Under the pieces are notes generated by a model. It was not told the DNA's origin. It did no database searches and saw only the letters and a list, made by a program, of their open reading frames with translations. This document shows, one piece after another, positions 45,001-58,062 of a DNA stretch of 64,000 nucleotides. Origin of the DNA: Hyphomicrobiales bacterium. GTDB taxonomy: Bacteria; Pseudomonadota; Alphaproteobacteria; Rhizobiales; Rhizobiaceae. The DNA is taken from positions 1 to 64,000 of the forward strand of contig UEGQ01000008.1 in the NCBI GenBank assembly GCA_900466005.1, given 5' to 3'. The stretch's first letter is position 1, and each line of letters begins with the position of its first letter. Made by a program: the position numbers and the translations under genes.

Positions 45001-46185
45001 ATGTCCAAGCCGAAGAACGGCGCCAACGGTCACCGCGAAGACATCCACTGGCCCTCGCTGGTCGCCGCCATTTCGGCCATCACGGCGGTCGGCATCGCGA
45101 TCGGCCTCGGTCTGCCGCTCCTCAGCATCATCCTGGAGAAGCGGGGCATTTCCTCGACGCTGATCGGTCTCAACTCCGCCATGGCGGGCGTCGCCGCCAT
45201 GGTCGCGGCACCGGTGACGACCAAGCTCGCCCACGATGTCGGCGTCGCCCGCACCATGCTCTGGGCGGTGGTACTCTCCGCTGCGAGCGCGCTCGGCTTC
45301 TACTATGCAGAGGCCTACTGGATGTGGTTTCCGTTGCGCCTCGTCTTCCACGGCGCGACGACCACGCTCTTCATCCTGTCCGAATTCTGGATCAATGCGG
45401 CGGCCCCGCCCTCCCGCCGCGGTCTCGTCCTCGGAATCTATGCGACGGTGCTTTCGGTCGGCTTCGCCTGCGGGCCCCTGCTCTTCTCCGTGCTCGGCAG
45501 TGAGGGCGTTCTGCCCTTCGTCGTCGGCGCGCTGGCGATCCTCGTCGCCGCCGTGCCGATCTTCATCGCCCGACGCGAGAGCCCGGTCCTCGACAGCAAG
45601 CCGGAACAGCACTTCTTCCGCTATATCTTCCTGGTGCCGACGGCAACCGTCGCGGTCTTCGTGTTCGGCGCTGTGGAAGCGGGTGGCCTGTCGCTCTTCC
45701 CGATCTATGCGACGCGCACGGGCTTCACCGAGGCCCAGGCAGCCCTGCTGCTGACGGTGATGGGGATCGGCAACATGGTGTTCCAGATCCCGCTCGGAAT
45801 GCTCTCCGACAAGCTGAAGGACCGCCGGCTCCTGCTCTCGATCATGGCGGTCATCGGCCTCTGCGGATCGCTGGCGCTGCCCTGGCTGTCACAGAACTGG
45901 GCACTGATGGCGCTCGTGCTGCTCTTCTGGGGTGGCTGCGTCTCCGGTCTTTACACGGTCGGTCTCAGCCATCTCGGCTCGCGACTCACCGGCGCGGATC
46001 TGGCAGCCGCCAACGCCGCCTTCGTCTTCTGCTATGCCGTTGGCACCGTCGCGGGGCCGCAGGGGATCGGCGCCGCCATCGATCTTGCCGGAAACCACGG
46101 TTTCGCATGGGCGATTGCCGGCTTCTTCGGCCTCTATGTCCTCGTTTCGGTGACGAGACTGCTTTTTAAACCGAAACAGGCTTGA
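45001..46185 (+). CDS. MFS transporter (YcaD-like)
   Basis: A 394-aa inner-membrane transporter with about 12 hydrophobic segments. The motif A region between helices 2 and 3 is weak. SEFWINAAAPPSRRGLVLGIYATVLSVGFACGP in the first half and GMLSDKLKDRRLL in the second are typical of the YcaD/YfkF group. The start follows GAGGAAA, 9 bp after the Nudix stop, so DUF983-Nudix-MFS form a likely operon. The substrate is unknown. Confidence 0.88.
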   Translation: MSKPKNGANGHREDIHWPSLVAAISAITAVGIAIGLGLPLLSIILEKRGISSTLIGLNSAMAGVAAMVAAPVTTKLAHDVGVARTMLWAVVLSAASALGFYYAEAYWMWFPLRLVFHGATTTLFILSEFWINAAAPPSRRGLVLGIYATVLSVGFACGPLLFSVLGSEGVLPFVVGALAILVAAVPIFIARRESPVLDSKPEQHFFRYIFLVPTATVAVFVFGAVEAGGLSLFPIYATRTGFTEAQAALLLTVMGIGNMVFQIPLGMLSDKLKDRRLLLSIMAVIGLCGSLALPWLSQNWALMALVLLFWGGCVSGLYTVGLSHLGSRLTGADLAAANAAFVFCYAVGTVAGPQGIGAAIDLAGNHGFAWAIAGFFGLYVLVSVTRLLFKPKQA

Positions 46186-46209
46186 CTTTTCGGGCGTGAT
46201 TTGTAGTTT
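46182..46209 (+). promoter_or_regulatory. probable rpmG promoter
   Basis: TTGACT (46182-46187) and TAGTTT (46204-46209) are separated by 16 bp, overlapping the last codon of the MFS gene. A transcript starting near 46216 would have a leader of about 60 nt before rpmG. Confidence 0.5.
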
Positions 46210-46277
46210 CGCGCCAGAATTTGCCGTGGGCTGCTCTGGTCGTCCACGGCTTGATTGTTATTAAAGGCAGGACGACC

Positions 46278-46445
46278 ATGGCGAAAGCGACCACGATCAA
46301 GATCAAGCTGCTGTCGACAGCCGACACCGGTTTCTTCTACGTTACCAAGAAGAACAGCCGCACGATGACCGACAAGATGACGAAGACGAAGTACGATCCG
46401 ATCGTCAAGAAGCACGTCGAATTCAAGGAAGCCAAGATCAAGTAA
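46278..46445 (+). CDS. rpmG: 50S ribosomal protein L33
   Basis: A 55-aa ribosomal protein of the large subunit. The sequence is the zinc-independent type: no CxxC pairs, with [20 protein letters not shown] at the N-terminus, then [14 protein letters not shown] and a [12 protein letters not shown] end. ATG at 46278 follows AGGACG. An intrinsic terminator follows at 46470, so it is probably monocistronic. Confidence 0.97.
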   Translation: MAKATTIKIKLLSTADTGFFYVTKKNSRTMTDKMTKTKYDPIVKKHVEFKEAKIK

Positions 46446-46469
46446 GACTTGATCCCTTCCGTACCTTAG

Positions 46470-46502
46470 AAGGCGCGTGGCTCCGGCTCCGCGCCTTTTT
46501 CG
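46470..46502 (+). terminator. rho-independent terminator of rpmG
   Basis: AAGGCGCG and CGCGCCTT pair across a 12-nt loop and run into TTTTTCGTTTT, 25 bp after the rpmG stop. Confidence 0.9.
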
Positions 46503-46530
46503 TTTTCCGTTATCTCGACGTTCCCTTTCC

Positions 46531-46680
46531 GCCAGCAAAAAAGCACCGCTCCGTAACCGGATCGCGGTGCTTTCTCGTTCGATTGGGGGTCGGCCGGCAT
46601 GCCTGCGGTACGAGGAACCGCGTTTGTAGCATGCCAACCGACCGACCCCACGACCCAGGAGATGCGGCGGACCTGAGCAT
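46531..46680 (-). ncRNA. probable trans-acting small RNA, alpha-r9 (Smr9C)-like
   Basis: A minus-strand transcript of about 150 nt is predicted in the 572-bp gap between rpmG and pleD. It ends with a classic terminator: AAAGCACCGC/GCGGTGCTTT (46540-46573) followed by a T run on the minus strand. Upstream lies a large stem: GGGGTCGGTCGG pairs with CCGGCCGACCCC (about 46585-46650). A TATACC -10-like hexamer at 46686-46691 would put the 5' end near 46679. From memory, S. meliloti Smr9C (alpha-r9 family) lies between rpmG and pleD on this strand with similar length. No convincing ORF is present. Its targets are unknown. Confidence 0.65.
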
Positions 46681-46763
46681 CATGGGGTATATCCGGCCTC
46701 TCCCGAGGCCTTGTTCTTCGGTGACCTCAAACTCGCGCAACTTGGAAAAAAAATCAACAATTT

Positions 46764-46801
46764 CTTAACCGTTTCCTTCTTTGTCGGAAACTATGGTTAA
46801 G
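46764..46801. promoter_or_regulatory. interrupted dyad with CtrA-like TTAACCAT motif
   Basis: CTTAACCgTTTCC and GGAAActatGGTTAAG form a dyad centred near 46782, about 100 bp upstream of the small-RNA 5' end. Read on the minus strand, it contains TTAACCAT (46793-46800), one of the motifs reported for CtrA. A runs of eight A (46746-46753) lies alongside. Binding is not shown. Confidence 0.4.
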
Positions 46802-46965
46802 ACCCGCAAATTCACATGGGGCAAATAATAGCAGTGAGTTCGACTATACCGGTCGCGGGACAGAACAACAAAAGACGAATACTTCCATTGTCTTGATCCC
46901 CGGTTGATGCGGCAATCATGTGCGGAAGCGTGTCAGATTTCGCAGTCGTCCCGGATATGCATACG

Positions 46966-46986
46966 GCCGGAGGCAATGCCTCCGGC
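46966..46986. terminator. hairpin downstream of pleD
   Basis: GCCGGAGGC-AAT-GCCTCCGGC forms a perfect 9-bp stem 32 bp past the pleD stop (pleD is on the minus strand). No T tract follows on that strand, so it may end or protect the mRNA. Confidence 0.6.
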
Positions 46987-47017
46987 GCCCGTGACCACTT
47001 ATCGAGGTGCTGTGAAT

Positions 47018-48391
<1,374 letters not shown>

Positions 48392-48409
48392 GACAATTTG
48401 TCCGGTGTT

Positions 48410-48781
48410 TCAGGCATCACCGAGATAGACTTTGATCGTCTCGATAAATTTTGGCACAGAAATGGGTTTTGATACATAGGCTTCGCAGCCACCCTGGCGA
48501 ATGCGTTCCTCGTCACCCTTCATGGCGAAAGCAGTAACGGCGATGACGGGAATGACATGCAGTTCCGGGTCGTCCTTGAGCCACTTGGTGACTTCGAGGC
48601 CGGAGACTTCGGGCAACTGGATATCCATCAGGATGAGATCGGGCCGGTAGCGGCGCGCAAGATCAAGCGCTTCCATGCCGTTGCGGGTCTGGATGGTCTC
48701 GTAGCCGCAAGCCTCGATGAGATCGCGGAAGAGCTTCATGTTGAGCTCGTTGTCTTCGACGATCATGACCTTTTTCGGCAT
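48410..48781 (-). CDS. divK: single-domain response regulator DivK
   Basis: A 123-aa receiver-only protein of the CtrA cell-cycle network. The phospho-acceptor Asp is in [13 protein letters not shown] near residue 53, with acidic pair VEDNE at the N-terminus and KPIS near residue 105. There is no output domain. It is phosphorylated by DivJ/PleC-type kinases and signals through DivL/CckA. ATG at 48781 was chosen; the open frame continues 42 codons further with non-homologous sequence. The 125-bp gap upstream is shared with a divergent DUF3572 gene. Confidence 0.95.
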   Translation of the reverse strand: MPKKVMIVEDNELNMKLFRDLIEACGYETIQTRNGMEALDLARRYRPDLILMDIQLPEVSGLEVTKWLKDDPELHVIPVIAVTAFAMKGDEERIRQGGCEAYVSKPISVPKFIETIKVYLGDA

Positions 48782-48905
48782 ACGATACGACCCTTCAGTC
48801 CCGGCGGTCCCAGCCGCCGCGGTAAATGGCGGTTGGCTGTTGCACCTTCCCCTCGATGGCATATTAAGTTCATTTGGTTGAGAAAAAGGTAACTCGGAAC
48901 ACGAC

Positions 48906-49199
48906 ATGAAACCTCTCGAACTGCCGCCCGGCCCGGAAGAAACCGCGATTGCCGTCCTCGCCTGGCTCGCGGGCGAACCGGAAATGCTCGGTCGCTTCCT
49001 GGCGCTGACCGGAACAAGAGCCGATCAGCTTCGTCAGGCGGTCGACGATCCCGGCTTTCTCGCCGGTATGCTGGACTTCCTCATGGGCCACGAGCCCACG
49101 CTCATTGCGTTTTGCGACGCCTCCGGCATCGCGCCTGAAACCGTCGTGAAGGCATGGCGGCACTATTCCGGCCCCGGACTTGATTCGGGCGAGTATTGA
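48906..49199 (+). CDS. DUF3572-family protein
   Basis: A 97-aa alpha-helical protein with [29 protein letters not shown] N-terminal helix and [23 protein letters not shown] in the centre, matching DUF3572, a small alphaproteobacterial family of unknown role. It is divergent from divK and starts without a strong ribosome binding site. The conserved neighbourhood next to divK/pleD is suggestive but unproven. Confidence 0.85.
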   Translation: MKPLELPPGPEETAIAVLAWLAGEPEMLGRFLALTGTRADQLRQAVDDPGFLAGMLDFLMGHEPTLIAFCDASGIAPETVVKAWRHYSGPGLDSGEY

Positions 49200-49222
49200 G
49201 GCGGCACCCGAAGTTGAGACCT

Positions 49223-49804
49223 TCAGAGCACCAGCCGCATCAGAGGCCTTCCCTCCTTTCGCGATGCCACCTCCGCAAATCCGGCGGCTTCGAAAATTCG
49301 CCTTGATCCGACATAAAGCCCGACCGACTTCGATTGTTTCGTTCGTTCGATCGGACAGGCGTCGATGACACGCGCCGCAGCAGCACGGGCATGGGCAACG
49401 GCGGCGGCGAGCATGTGATGGCTCAGGCCCTTGCCGCGCTCCTTCGACACGATGAAGAAGCAGCTCACCGCCCATACGGTCGGGTCTTCTGCGTCCGCCT
49501 CATCGAGCGGGCGCGAGACGGTGCGCGGCGAATTCCAGTTCGGCACGTCGGCACGCGGCCCCACCTGTACCCAGCCGACGGGTCGATCACCGAGGTAACC
49601 AATGAGGCCCGGCGCCGGCCCGGCGCTCACGCGCCGGTGCATGAAGTCTTTCTTCTCACTGCCGATAAAGCTCTTCCGCTCGGCAGGTGACAGCCGGAAA
49701 TAGGTGCACCAGCAGTCGTAGCAGGCGCCTCGTGGACCCATTACGGCCTCGAAATCGCCCCAGCGGTCGGTGGTGAGAGCTTGGGCATGGAATCGTTCGT
49801 TCAT
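49223..49804 (-). CDS. GNAT acetyltransferase with Cys-rich N-terminus
   Basis: A 193-aa protein. The N-terminal part contains GPRGACYDCWCTYFRLSPAERKS, a Cys/Trp pattern found in a GNAT subgroup, then VWAVSCFFIVSKERGKGLSHHML as beta strand 4 and the acetyl-CoA loop, and VGLYVGSRRIFEAAGF at the end. ATG at 49804 follows AAGGGAAA. It is divergent from dinB; the 72-bp gap holds the dinB LexA box, so this gene could also be affected by LexA. The substrate is unknown. Confidence 0.86.
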   Translation of the reverse strand: MNERFHAQALTTDRWGDFEAVMGPRGACYDCWCTYFRLSPAERKSFIGSEKKDFMHRRVSAGPAPGLIGYLGDRPVGWVQVGPRADVPNWNSPRTVSRPLDEADAEDPTVWAVSCFFIVSKERGKGLSHHMLAAAVAHARAAAARVIDACPIERTKQSKSVGLYVGSRRIFEAAGFAEVASRKEGRPLMRLVL

Positions 49805-49856
49805 CGCATTTCCCTTGCCAGCCGAGTCGTGCAAGAGTAACGCTAAGCGTGCGAAT

Positions 49857-49871
49857 GTTCAACATTTGTTC
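49857..49871. promoter_or_regulatory. LexA (SOS) box of dinB
   Basis: GTTC-AACATTT-GTTC is a perfect match to the alphaproteobacterial LexA consensus GTTC-N7-GTTC and ends 5 bp before the dinB ATG. A weak promoter TTGCCA-N17-TAACGC (49815-49843) would start transcription just upstream, putting the box at the start of the transcribed region. Confidence 0.85.
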
Positions 49872-49876
49872 CGGCG

Positions 49877-51160
49877 ATGACAACCGACCCGACCGCGTAT
49901 CCAGGCTTCTGCCGCGACTGCTTCAGAGGGCAGCCGCAGGGCAATCGTCGCTGCAGTGGCTGCGGCAGCCCGCGGCTCGTCTATCATCCGGAGCTCTACA
50001 GGCTCACGCTCGCCCACATCGATTGCGACGCCTTCTATGCCTCCATTGAGAAGCGGGACAATCCGGAACTCGCCGACAAGCCGGTGATCATCGGTGGCGG
50101 CAAGCGTGGCGTGGTTTCGACGGCCTGCTATATCGCGCGCATCCATGGTGTGCGTTCCGCGATGCCTATGTTCAAGGCCCTGGAGGCCTGCCCGCAGGCC
50201 GTCGTCATCAAGCCGGACATGGAGAAATATGCCCGCGTCGGACGCGAGGTGCGGGCGATGATGGAGGAACTGACCCCGCTCGTTCAGCCCCTCTCGATCG
50301 ATGAGGCCTTTCTCGAGCTTTCCGGCACCGAGCGACTCCACCACGATCCGCCGGCACGCGTGCTTGCCCGTTTCGCCCACCGTGTCGAGCAGGAAGTCGG
50401 CATCACCGTCTCCGTCGGCCTCTCCTACTGCAAGTTTCTGGCGAAGGTCGCCTCCGACCTGCAGAAGCCGCGCGGCTTTTCCGTGATCGGCCAAGCGGAG
50501 GCTCTGGACTTTCTCGCTCCGCGCCCGGTGACGACGATCTGGGGCGTCGGAAAGGCGTTTGCGGCGACGCTCGAGAGCGACGGCATCCGCACCGTCGGGC
50601 AGTTGCAGACCATGGAGGAAGCCGATCTCATGCGCCGCTACGGCTCGATCGGCCAGCGGCTCCACCGTCTTTCCCGCGGCATCGACGATCGCGACGTCCA
50701 CCCGAACGAGGCAGCGAAGAGCGTCTCGGCCGAAACGACCTTCTTCGAGGATATCAGCCGCCATGACGATCTCGTCATTCACCTGCGGGCACTCTCGGAA
50801 AAAGTCGCCTGGCGGCTGAAGAAGCACGGAATATCGGGGCAAACCGTCGTCCTGAAACTCAAGACGGCGGACTTCAAGGGCCGCACGCGCAACCGGCGCC
50901 TGGAGGATCCGACCCAGCTCGCCGACCGCATCTTCCGCACCGGGCTGACGCTCTTGGAAAAGGAGACGGACGGCACGCGCTTCCGGCTGATCGGCATCGG
51001 CGTCACCGATCTCAAGGAAGCCGCGGTCGCCGACCCGCCGGACCTCGTCGACCGACAGGCCGGCCGGCGGGCCGCCGCCGAGGCTGCAATGGACAAGTTG
51101 CGCGACAAGTTCGGCAAGTCGACGGTCGAGACCGGCTACACCTTCGGTCGACGGAAATAG
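49877..51160 (+). CDS. dinB: DNA polymerase IV (Y family)
   Basis: A 427-aa error-prone translesion polymerase. Before the catalytic core is an N-terminal zinc-ribbon-like module (CRDC near 11-14, CSGC near 25-28), usual in rhizobial DinB1 but absent from E. coli DinB. Catalytic residues lie in [12 protein letters not shown] and SIDEAFLEL. The little-finger domain (about 270-385) ends in a short tail GYTFGRRK with no evident beta-clamp motif. The LexA box upstream means induction by DNA damage. Its stop directly abuts the stop of the convergent GNAT-TPR gene. Confidence 0.95.
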   Translation: MTTDPTAYPGFCRDCFRGQPQGNRRCSGCGSPRLVYHPELYRLTLAHIDCDAFYASIEKRDNPELADKPVIIGGGKRGVVSTACYIARIHGVRSAMPMFKALEACPQAVVIKPDMEKYARVGREVRAMMEELTPLVQPLSIDEAFLELSGTERLHHDPPARVLARFAHRVEQEVGITVSVGLSYCKFLAKVASDLQKPRGFSVIGQAEALDFLAPRPVTTIWGVGKAFAATLESDGIRTVGQLQTMEEADLMRRYGSIGQRLHRLSRGIDDRDVHPNEAAKSVSAETTFFEDISRHDDLVIHLRALSEKVAWRLKKHGISGQTVVLKLKTADFKGRTRNRRLEDPTQLADRIFRTGLTLLEKETDGTRFRLIGIGVTDLKEAAVADPPDLVDRQAGRRAAAEAAMDKLRDKFGKSTVETGYTFGRRK

Positions 51161-52885
51161 CTAGCGCTGCATCGGCACCGCGTGCCGTTCGCCGCAGGCG
51201 CGTTCGAGATTGTCCGCTGCACTCACAAATCCCGGATCGATCGCCAGAGCCCGCCGGTAACTGTCGATCGCCTCCTCCGGCCGTCCCATCCGGTAAAGCA
51301 GCGTACCGCGGTTGTTGAACGCCGCCGCGTGGCCTCCATCGAGCGTGACTGCCCGCTCATAGCTTTCGAGCGCTTCGATGAACCGGCCCTGCCGGACCAG
51401 GATGTTTCCGCGGCAGAAATGCGCCGCCGCCGAGCCCGTCAGCACGGCGAGCGCCTCGTCGATGTAATGGATCGCCCGGTCGAAGTCTCCCTTCCTGAAA
51501 CCGAGGAGAGCAAGCGCCTGCAGCGCGCCGGCGTGCCGCGGAGCGAGGTCCACGACCTCCAGCAGAGCGCGTTCAGCCTCCGCGACGCCATCCGCCCGGA
51601 GCAAGGCCGTCGCGGCGGCAAAGCGACGTTCGGAAAGCATACGCCGCCCTTTGTCGATCTCGGCCGCTAGCGCCGAGGCCCGCGGGTCCGTCGGCGCGGC
51701 CGCAATAACCTGCGCGCAACAGGTCGCGGCCAAGGCCAGCTTTCCCTCCCGGGCGAGCGCCGCCGTCCGGGCAAGCGCCTCGTCCACCGTCCGCAGGTCA
51801 AGCCGCCCGCCGATATTCCGCCCGTCCCGGGTCGAGATCCTGTATTTCTCGACGATCCGGTGCTCGGAACCGAACGAATCCTTGTAACTGTAGTCGCCTG
51901 TTCCGAGATCGTAGATGCGGTAGCCGTTCTCTATCCCCCAGCGGATGCTGTGGCAGTGCAGGATGAGGCCCGGACTGACGGAACGGTCGAAGGAAAGATC
52001 GCGACCGCTCAGGAATCCGACCATCGTTTTGCGGGAGGGATCGAGAAGGATGACGAAGGCGGCAACCGGGCTACCGCGATGGCGCAGGACCGGCATATGC
52101 AGCATGCCCGCCTCGAAACAGGCCGGCAGCATATGGCGCGCGCTCTCCAGGATGAACTCGCCATAGTTCGGCCGCAGGTCCCACCACTGCCGGCGCCAGA
52201 GCTCACAGAAGGTGTCGATGCTTTCGGCGAGCGTGTCGGCGGTCGGCAGCGCCACCTCGAGTTCCTGCTCTGGGTCATCGAGGAGGCGCAGCGCCTTGCG
52301 CGCATGACGACGGGTGCGGGCACCGAGCTTCTCTGAAAGGAAGTCTTCGTAGTCATCGGCCAGGGGCACATAGACGTAAACGTCGTGGTCGATGCTGTCA
52401 CCGGCGACCGTCACATGCGCGGCCCTCTTCACCTTCCCGTGGGTGAACAGTTCCTGCGGAAAGGCGGCGAGCAGGCGCTTCAGCCTCGGCTCGGACATCA
52501 GCACGTCATCGAGGACGAAATGCCGCCAGCCCACCTCTTCCTGTAGAAAGGCGGCGAAGGCATCGAGTGCCGCGTCGGCCTCCTCCGGAACGGCGATCAT
52601 TCCGCAATAGCCGGCAAACGGCACCCCGCCGAGAAGCACCAGATTGAAGAGGCCCGTGTCGTCCGCGGACGTCCTGAGTTGGATCGGCAGAAACGCGGCA
52701 TAACCCTGGTCGGGGGGCGTGCGCCGGACGGCGAGCACCAGCCAGGGCGACCGGCGCTCGAGCCAGCGCCGCATCCATGCCCAGGAGAGGAAGCAATGGG
52801 CCTCGCCATCTGCGGCATGGACCCGCTCCCAATCGTCCTTCCAGGCATCGAGTTCATCGAACGTGGACGCAACATCGACCTGCAT
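51161..52885 (-). CDS. BcsL/CelD-type acetyltransferase fused to TPR repeats
   Basis: A 574-aa two-part protein. The N-terminal half (about 1-360) is a GNAT-fold acyltransferase of the CelD/BcsL (FemAB-like) kind, with VPLADDYEDFLSEKLGARTRRHARKALR and DLGTGDYSYKDSFGSEHR. The C-terminal part (about 375-570) holds four or five TPRs, the last ones clear (AAAFNNRGTLLYRMGRPEEAIDSYRRALAIDP). Members work in polysaccharide or lipid modification; the target here is not known. It stands alone; I see no polysaccharide gene nearby. The stop codons of this gene and dinB abut. Confidence 0.85.
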   Translation of the reverse strand: MQVDVASTFDELDAWKDDWERVHAADGEAHCFLSWAWMRRWLERRSPWLVLAVRRTPPDQGYAAFLPIQLRTSADDTGLFNLVLLGGVPFAGYCGMIAVPEEADAALDAFAAFLQEEVGWRHFVLDDVLMSEPRLKRLLAAFPQELFTHGKVKRAAHVTVAGDSIDHDVYVYVPLADDYEDFLSEKLGARTRRHARKALRLLDDPEQELEVALPTADTLAESIDTFCELWRRQWWDLRPNYGEFILESARHMLPACFEAGMLHMPVLRHRGSPVAAFVILLDPSRKTMVGFLSGRDLSFDRSVSPGLILHCHSIRWGIENGYRIYDLGTGDYSYKDSFGSEHRIVEKYRISTRDGRNIGGRLDLRTVDEALARTAALAREGKLALAATCCAQVIAAAPTDPRASALAAEIDKGRRMLSERRFAAATALLRADGVAEAERALLEVVDLAPRHAGALQALALLGFRKGDFDRAIHYIDEALAVLTGSAAAHFCRGNILVRQGRFIEALESYERAVTLDGGHAAAFNNRGTLLYRMGRPEEAIDSYRRALAIDPGFVSAADNLERACGERHAVPMQR

Positions 52886-53042
52886 AAATCCCCCTCCAAA
52901 ATTAGTATCGCATGAAATACAGCCTCACACAAACTCGTGATCGCAGGCCGGGAAAGCGAAAACCTTCCTTAAACTTCGGCCGCTATTTTAGAGACCTGCA
53001 TCAATACTCGCCCGGTCAGTTTCGCGTTGAGGACGAAATCGC

Positions 53043-54287
53043 ATGCTGAAGTTCCTGCACGTCGCGTGTCTGCTTTCCGCGACAACGCTTGCCTCCCAGA
53101 GTCTCGCCGGGGACGGCGGCTCGCTGCAGATCTATGTGTCCAAGGCCGAACAGAGCCTGACGGTCTATGACGGCGACCAGGTGGTCGCCACCTCCCATGT
53201 CTCGACCGGCAAACCCGGACACTCGACGCCATCCGGCATCTTCTCGATCCTGGAGAAGCAGCGCTACCACGAGTCCAACCTCTACTCGAACGCTCCGATG
53301 CCGTGGATGCAGCGGCTCACCTGGTCCGGCGTCGCGCTCCACGAGTCGAACAGTGTGCCGAACTATCCGGCCTCGCACGGATGTGTCCGCCTGCCGCGCG
53401 CCTTCGCCAAGGCCCTCTACCAGATGACCGAGCGCGGCGCCCACGTGATCATCACCGACGAACCGGTCGCGCCGGCGCCTGTCCGGCACGCGATGCTCTT
53501 TCAGCCGCGCCGCGCGATCGACGAAGGGCAGCTGCTTTCCGATGCCGAACTGCGGCCGTCCACCATCGAGGCGGGGCGGAGGCCTGTGCAGGTCGCCATG
53601 GTCGAAAAGGAGGCGACGAGCCCGGTCCAATCGGCGGACGCCTTCGCGGATATTCCGCCGGTGCGCATCCTCATCACCCGGCGCGGCCAGCGCGAGACCT
53701 TGATGGACGTGCAGGCGATGCTCACCGAGCTCGGTTTCGACTCCGGTCCCGTCGACGGCTATCTCGGCAGAAAGACGATCTCGGCCATTGACGGCTACAA
53801 GCGGTGGAAGGAACTGGAAACCAGGGGGGAAATCCTGTCGCCCGAATTCCTGACTCGGATCTATGCAAGCGCCGGAAAGGGTGCACCGCCGCTCGGCCAG
53901 ATCATGGTGAGGCAGAAATTCAAACCGGTCTTCGAGGCGGCGGTCTCGATCGCCGATCCGCAGAAGCCGCTCGGCACCCATTTCATCGAGGCGACGCATG
54001 TCGACATGCTCGCGGGCAGCGCCGAATGGCGCGGTGTCACGCTCGAGAACCATCTCTCCAGTCAGACGATGAAGCGCCTCGGCATCGAAGCCCCCGTGGC
54101 CGGTGAGCTCACGCCGACGCTTGCGGAGACGCTCGACCGCATCACCATCCCCGACGCAGTGCGCCGGAAGATCGAGCTGATGCTCGGCGAAGGCAGCTCG
54201 ATCACCATTTCCGACGCGGGTATCGGTCCGGAGACAGGCGACGGAACCGACTTCATCACCGTGACGCGCAAGGCGCCGCGCGGCTGA
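53043..54287 (+). CDS. L,D-transpeptidase (YkuD domain), secreted
   Basis: A 414-aa periplasmic enzyme making 3-3 peptidoglycan cross-links or attaching proteins to peptidoglycan. Signal peptide 1-22 (ending SLAG). The YkuD catalytic domain is about 27-145, with the signature SHGCVRLPRAF, in which Cys and His are the catalytic pair (C118). Residues about 225-275 resemble a peptidoglycan-binding repeat (VQAMLTELGFDSGPVDGYLGRKT). The C-terminal third is unassigned. It converges on dnaE. Many such enzymes exist per rhizobial genome, so exact role is open. Confidence 0.88.
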   Translation: MLKFLHVACLLSATTLASQSLAGDGGSLQIYVSKAEQSLTVYDGDQVVATSHVSTGKPGHSTPSGIFSILEKQRYHESNLYSNAPMPWMQRLTWSGVALHESNSVPNYPASHGCVRLPRAFAKALYQMTERGAHVIITDEPVAPAPVRHAMLFQPRRAIDEGQLLSDAELRPSTIEAGRRPVQVAMVEKEATSPVQSADAFADIPPVRILITRRGQRETLMDVQAMLTELGFDSGPVDGYLGRKTISAIDGYKRWKELETRGEILSPEFLTRIYASAGKGAPPLGQIMVRQKFKPVFEAAVSIADPQKPLGTHFIEATHVDMLAGSAEWRGVTLENHLSSQTMKRLGIEAPVAGELTPTLAETLDRITIPDAVRRKIELMLGEGSSITISDAGIGPETGDGTDFITVTRKAPRG

Positions 54288-54317
54288 CCCGGTCACGCCG
54301 CCGCCAAACGGCTGCGA

Positions 54318-57815
<3,498 letters not shown>

Positions 57816-57919
57816 TACCCGTATCCGATGAATCGGTGCGATTTTCGGTCGCCCCGACAGGGAAGTCCAGCCTTGTCGGCCGGATACGGGTCACTCTCTA
57901 CAGGATAGGCGCAGGAACC

Positions 57920-58006
57920 TCAAATCGCCGAGACGATCACCGACAAGCCGGTGACGAACATGAGGATCGAGGCGAATGCGGCGACATCACGGAGAACGTC
58001 AGTCAT
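57920..58006 (-). CDS. 28-aa SOS-controlled membrane peptide (candidate)
   Basis: A short ORF with a start ATG at 58006 preceded by AGGAG six bases away and an in-frame TGA just upstream that fixes the start. Residues 1-7 (MTDVLRD) are polar/charged; residues 8-28 form one hydrophobic segment (VAAFASILMFVTG then LSVIVSAI) ending at the stop. It fits a single transmembrane helix. Its promoter carries a perfect LexA box. In Caulobacter the 29-aa inner-membrane peptide SidA is SOS-induced and blocks division through FtsW/FtsN; this ORF has similar size and design, but sequence similarity is not established. dnaE lies 104 bp downstream. Confidence 0.72.
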   Translation of the reverse strand: MTDVLRDVAAFASILMFVTGLSVIVSAI

Positions 58007-58033
58007 GGCTCACTCCTAACTCGTTATGTTTTT

Positions 58034-58062
58034 ATTTTGTTCTCTCTTTGTTCCTTTGTCAA
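58034..58062 (-). promoter_or_regulatory. sigma70-type promoter of the 28-aa peptide gene
   Basis: On the minus strand TTGACA (58057-58062), a 17-bp spacer and CAAAAT (58034-58039) give a perfect -35 and a four-of-six -10. A start near 58027 would leave a leader of about 20 nt holding the ribosome binding site. Confidence 0.75.
58039..58053. promoter_or_regulatory. LexA (SOS) box
   Basis: GTTC-TCTCTTT-GTTC matches GTTC-N7-GTTC exactly and lies between the -35 and -10 hexamers of the minus-strand promoter, the textbook position for repression. The second perfect box in this window is in front of dinB. Confidence 0.88.

Noticed and set aside
46510..46740. 76-codon minus-strand frame over the rpmG-pleD small RNA
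   Set aside because: The region is dominated by stems and a terminator; the frame lacks a ribosome binding site and a protein-like composition.
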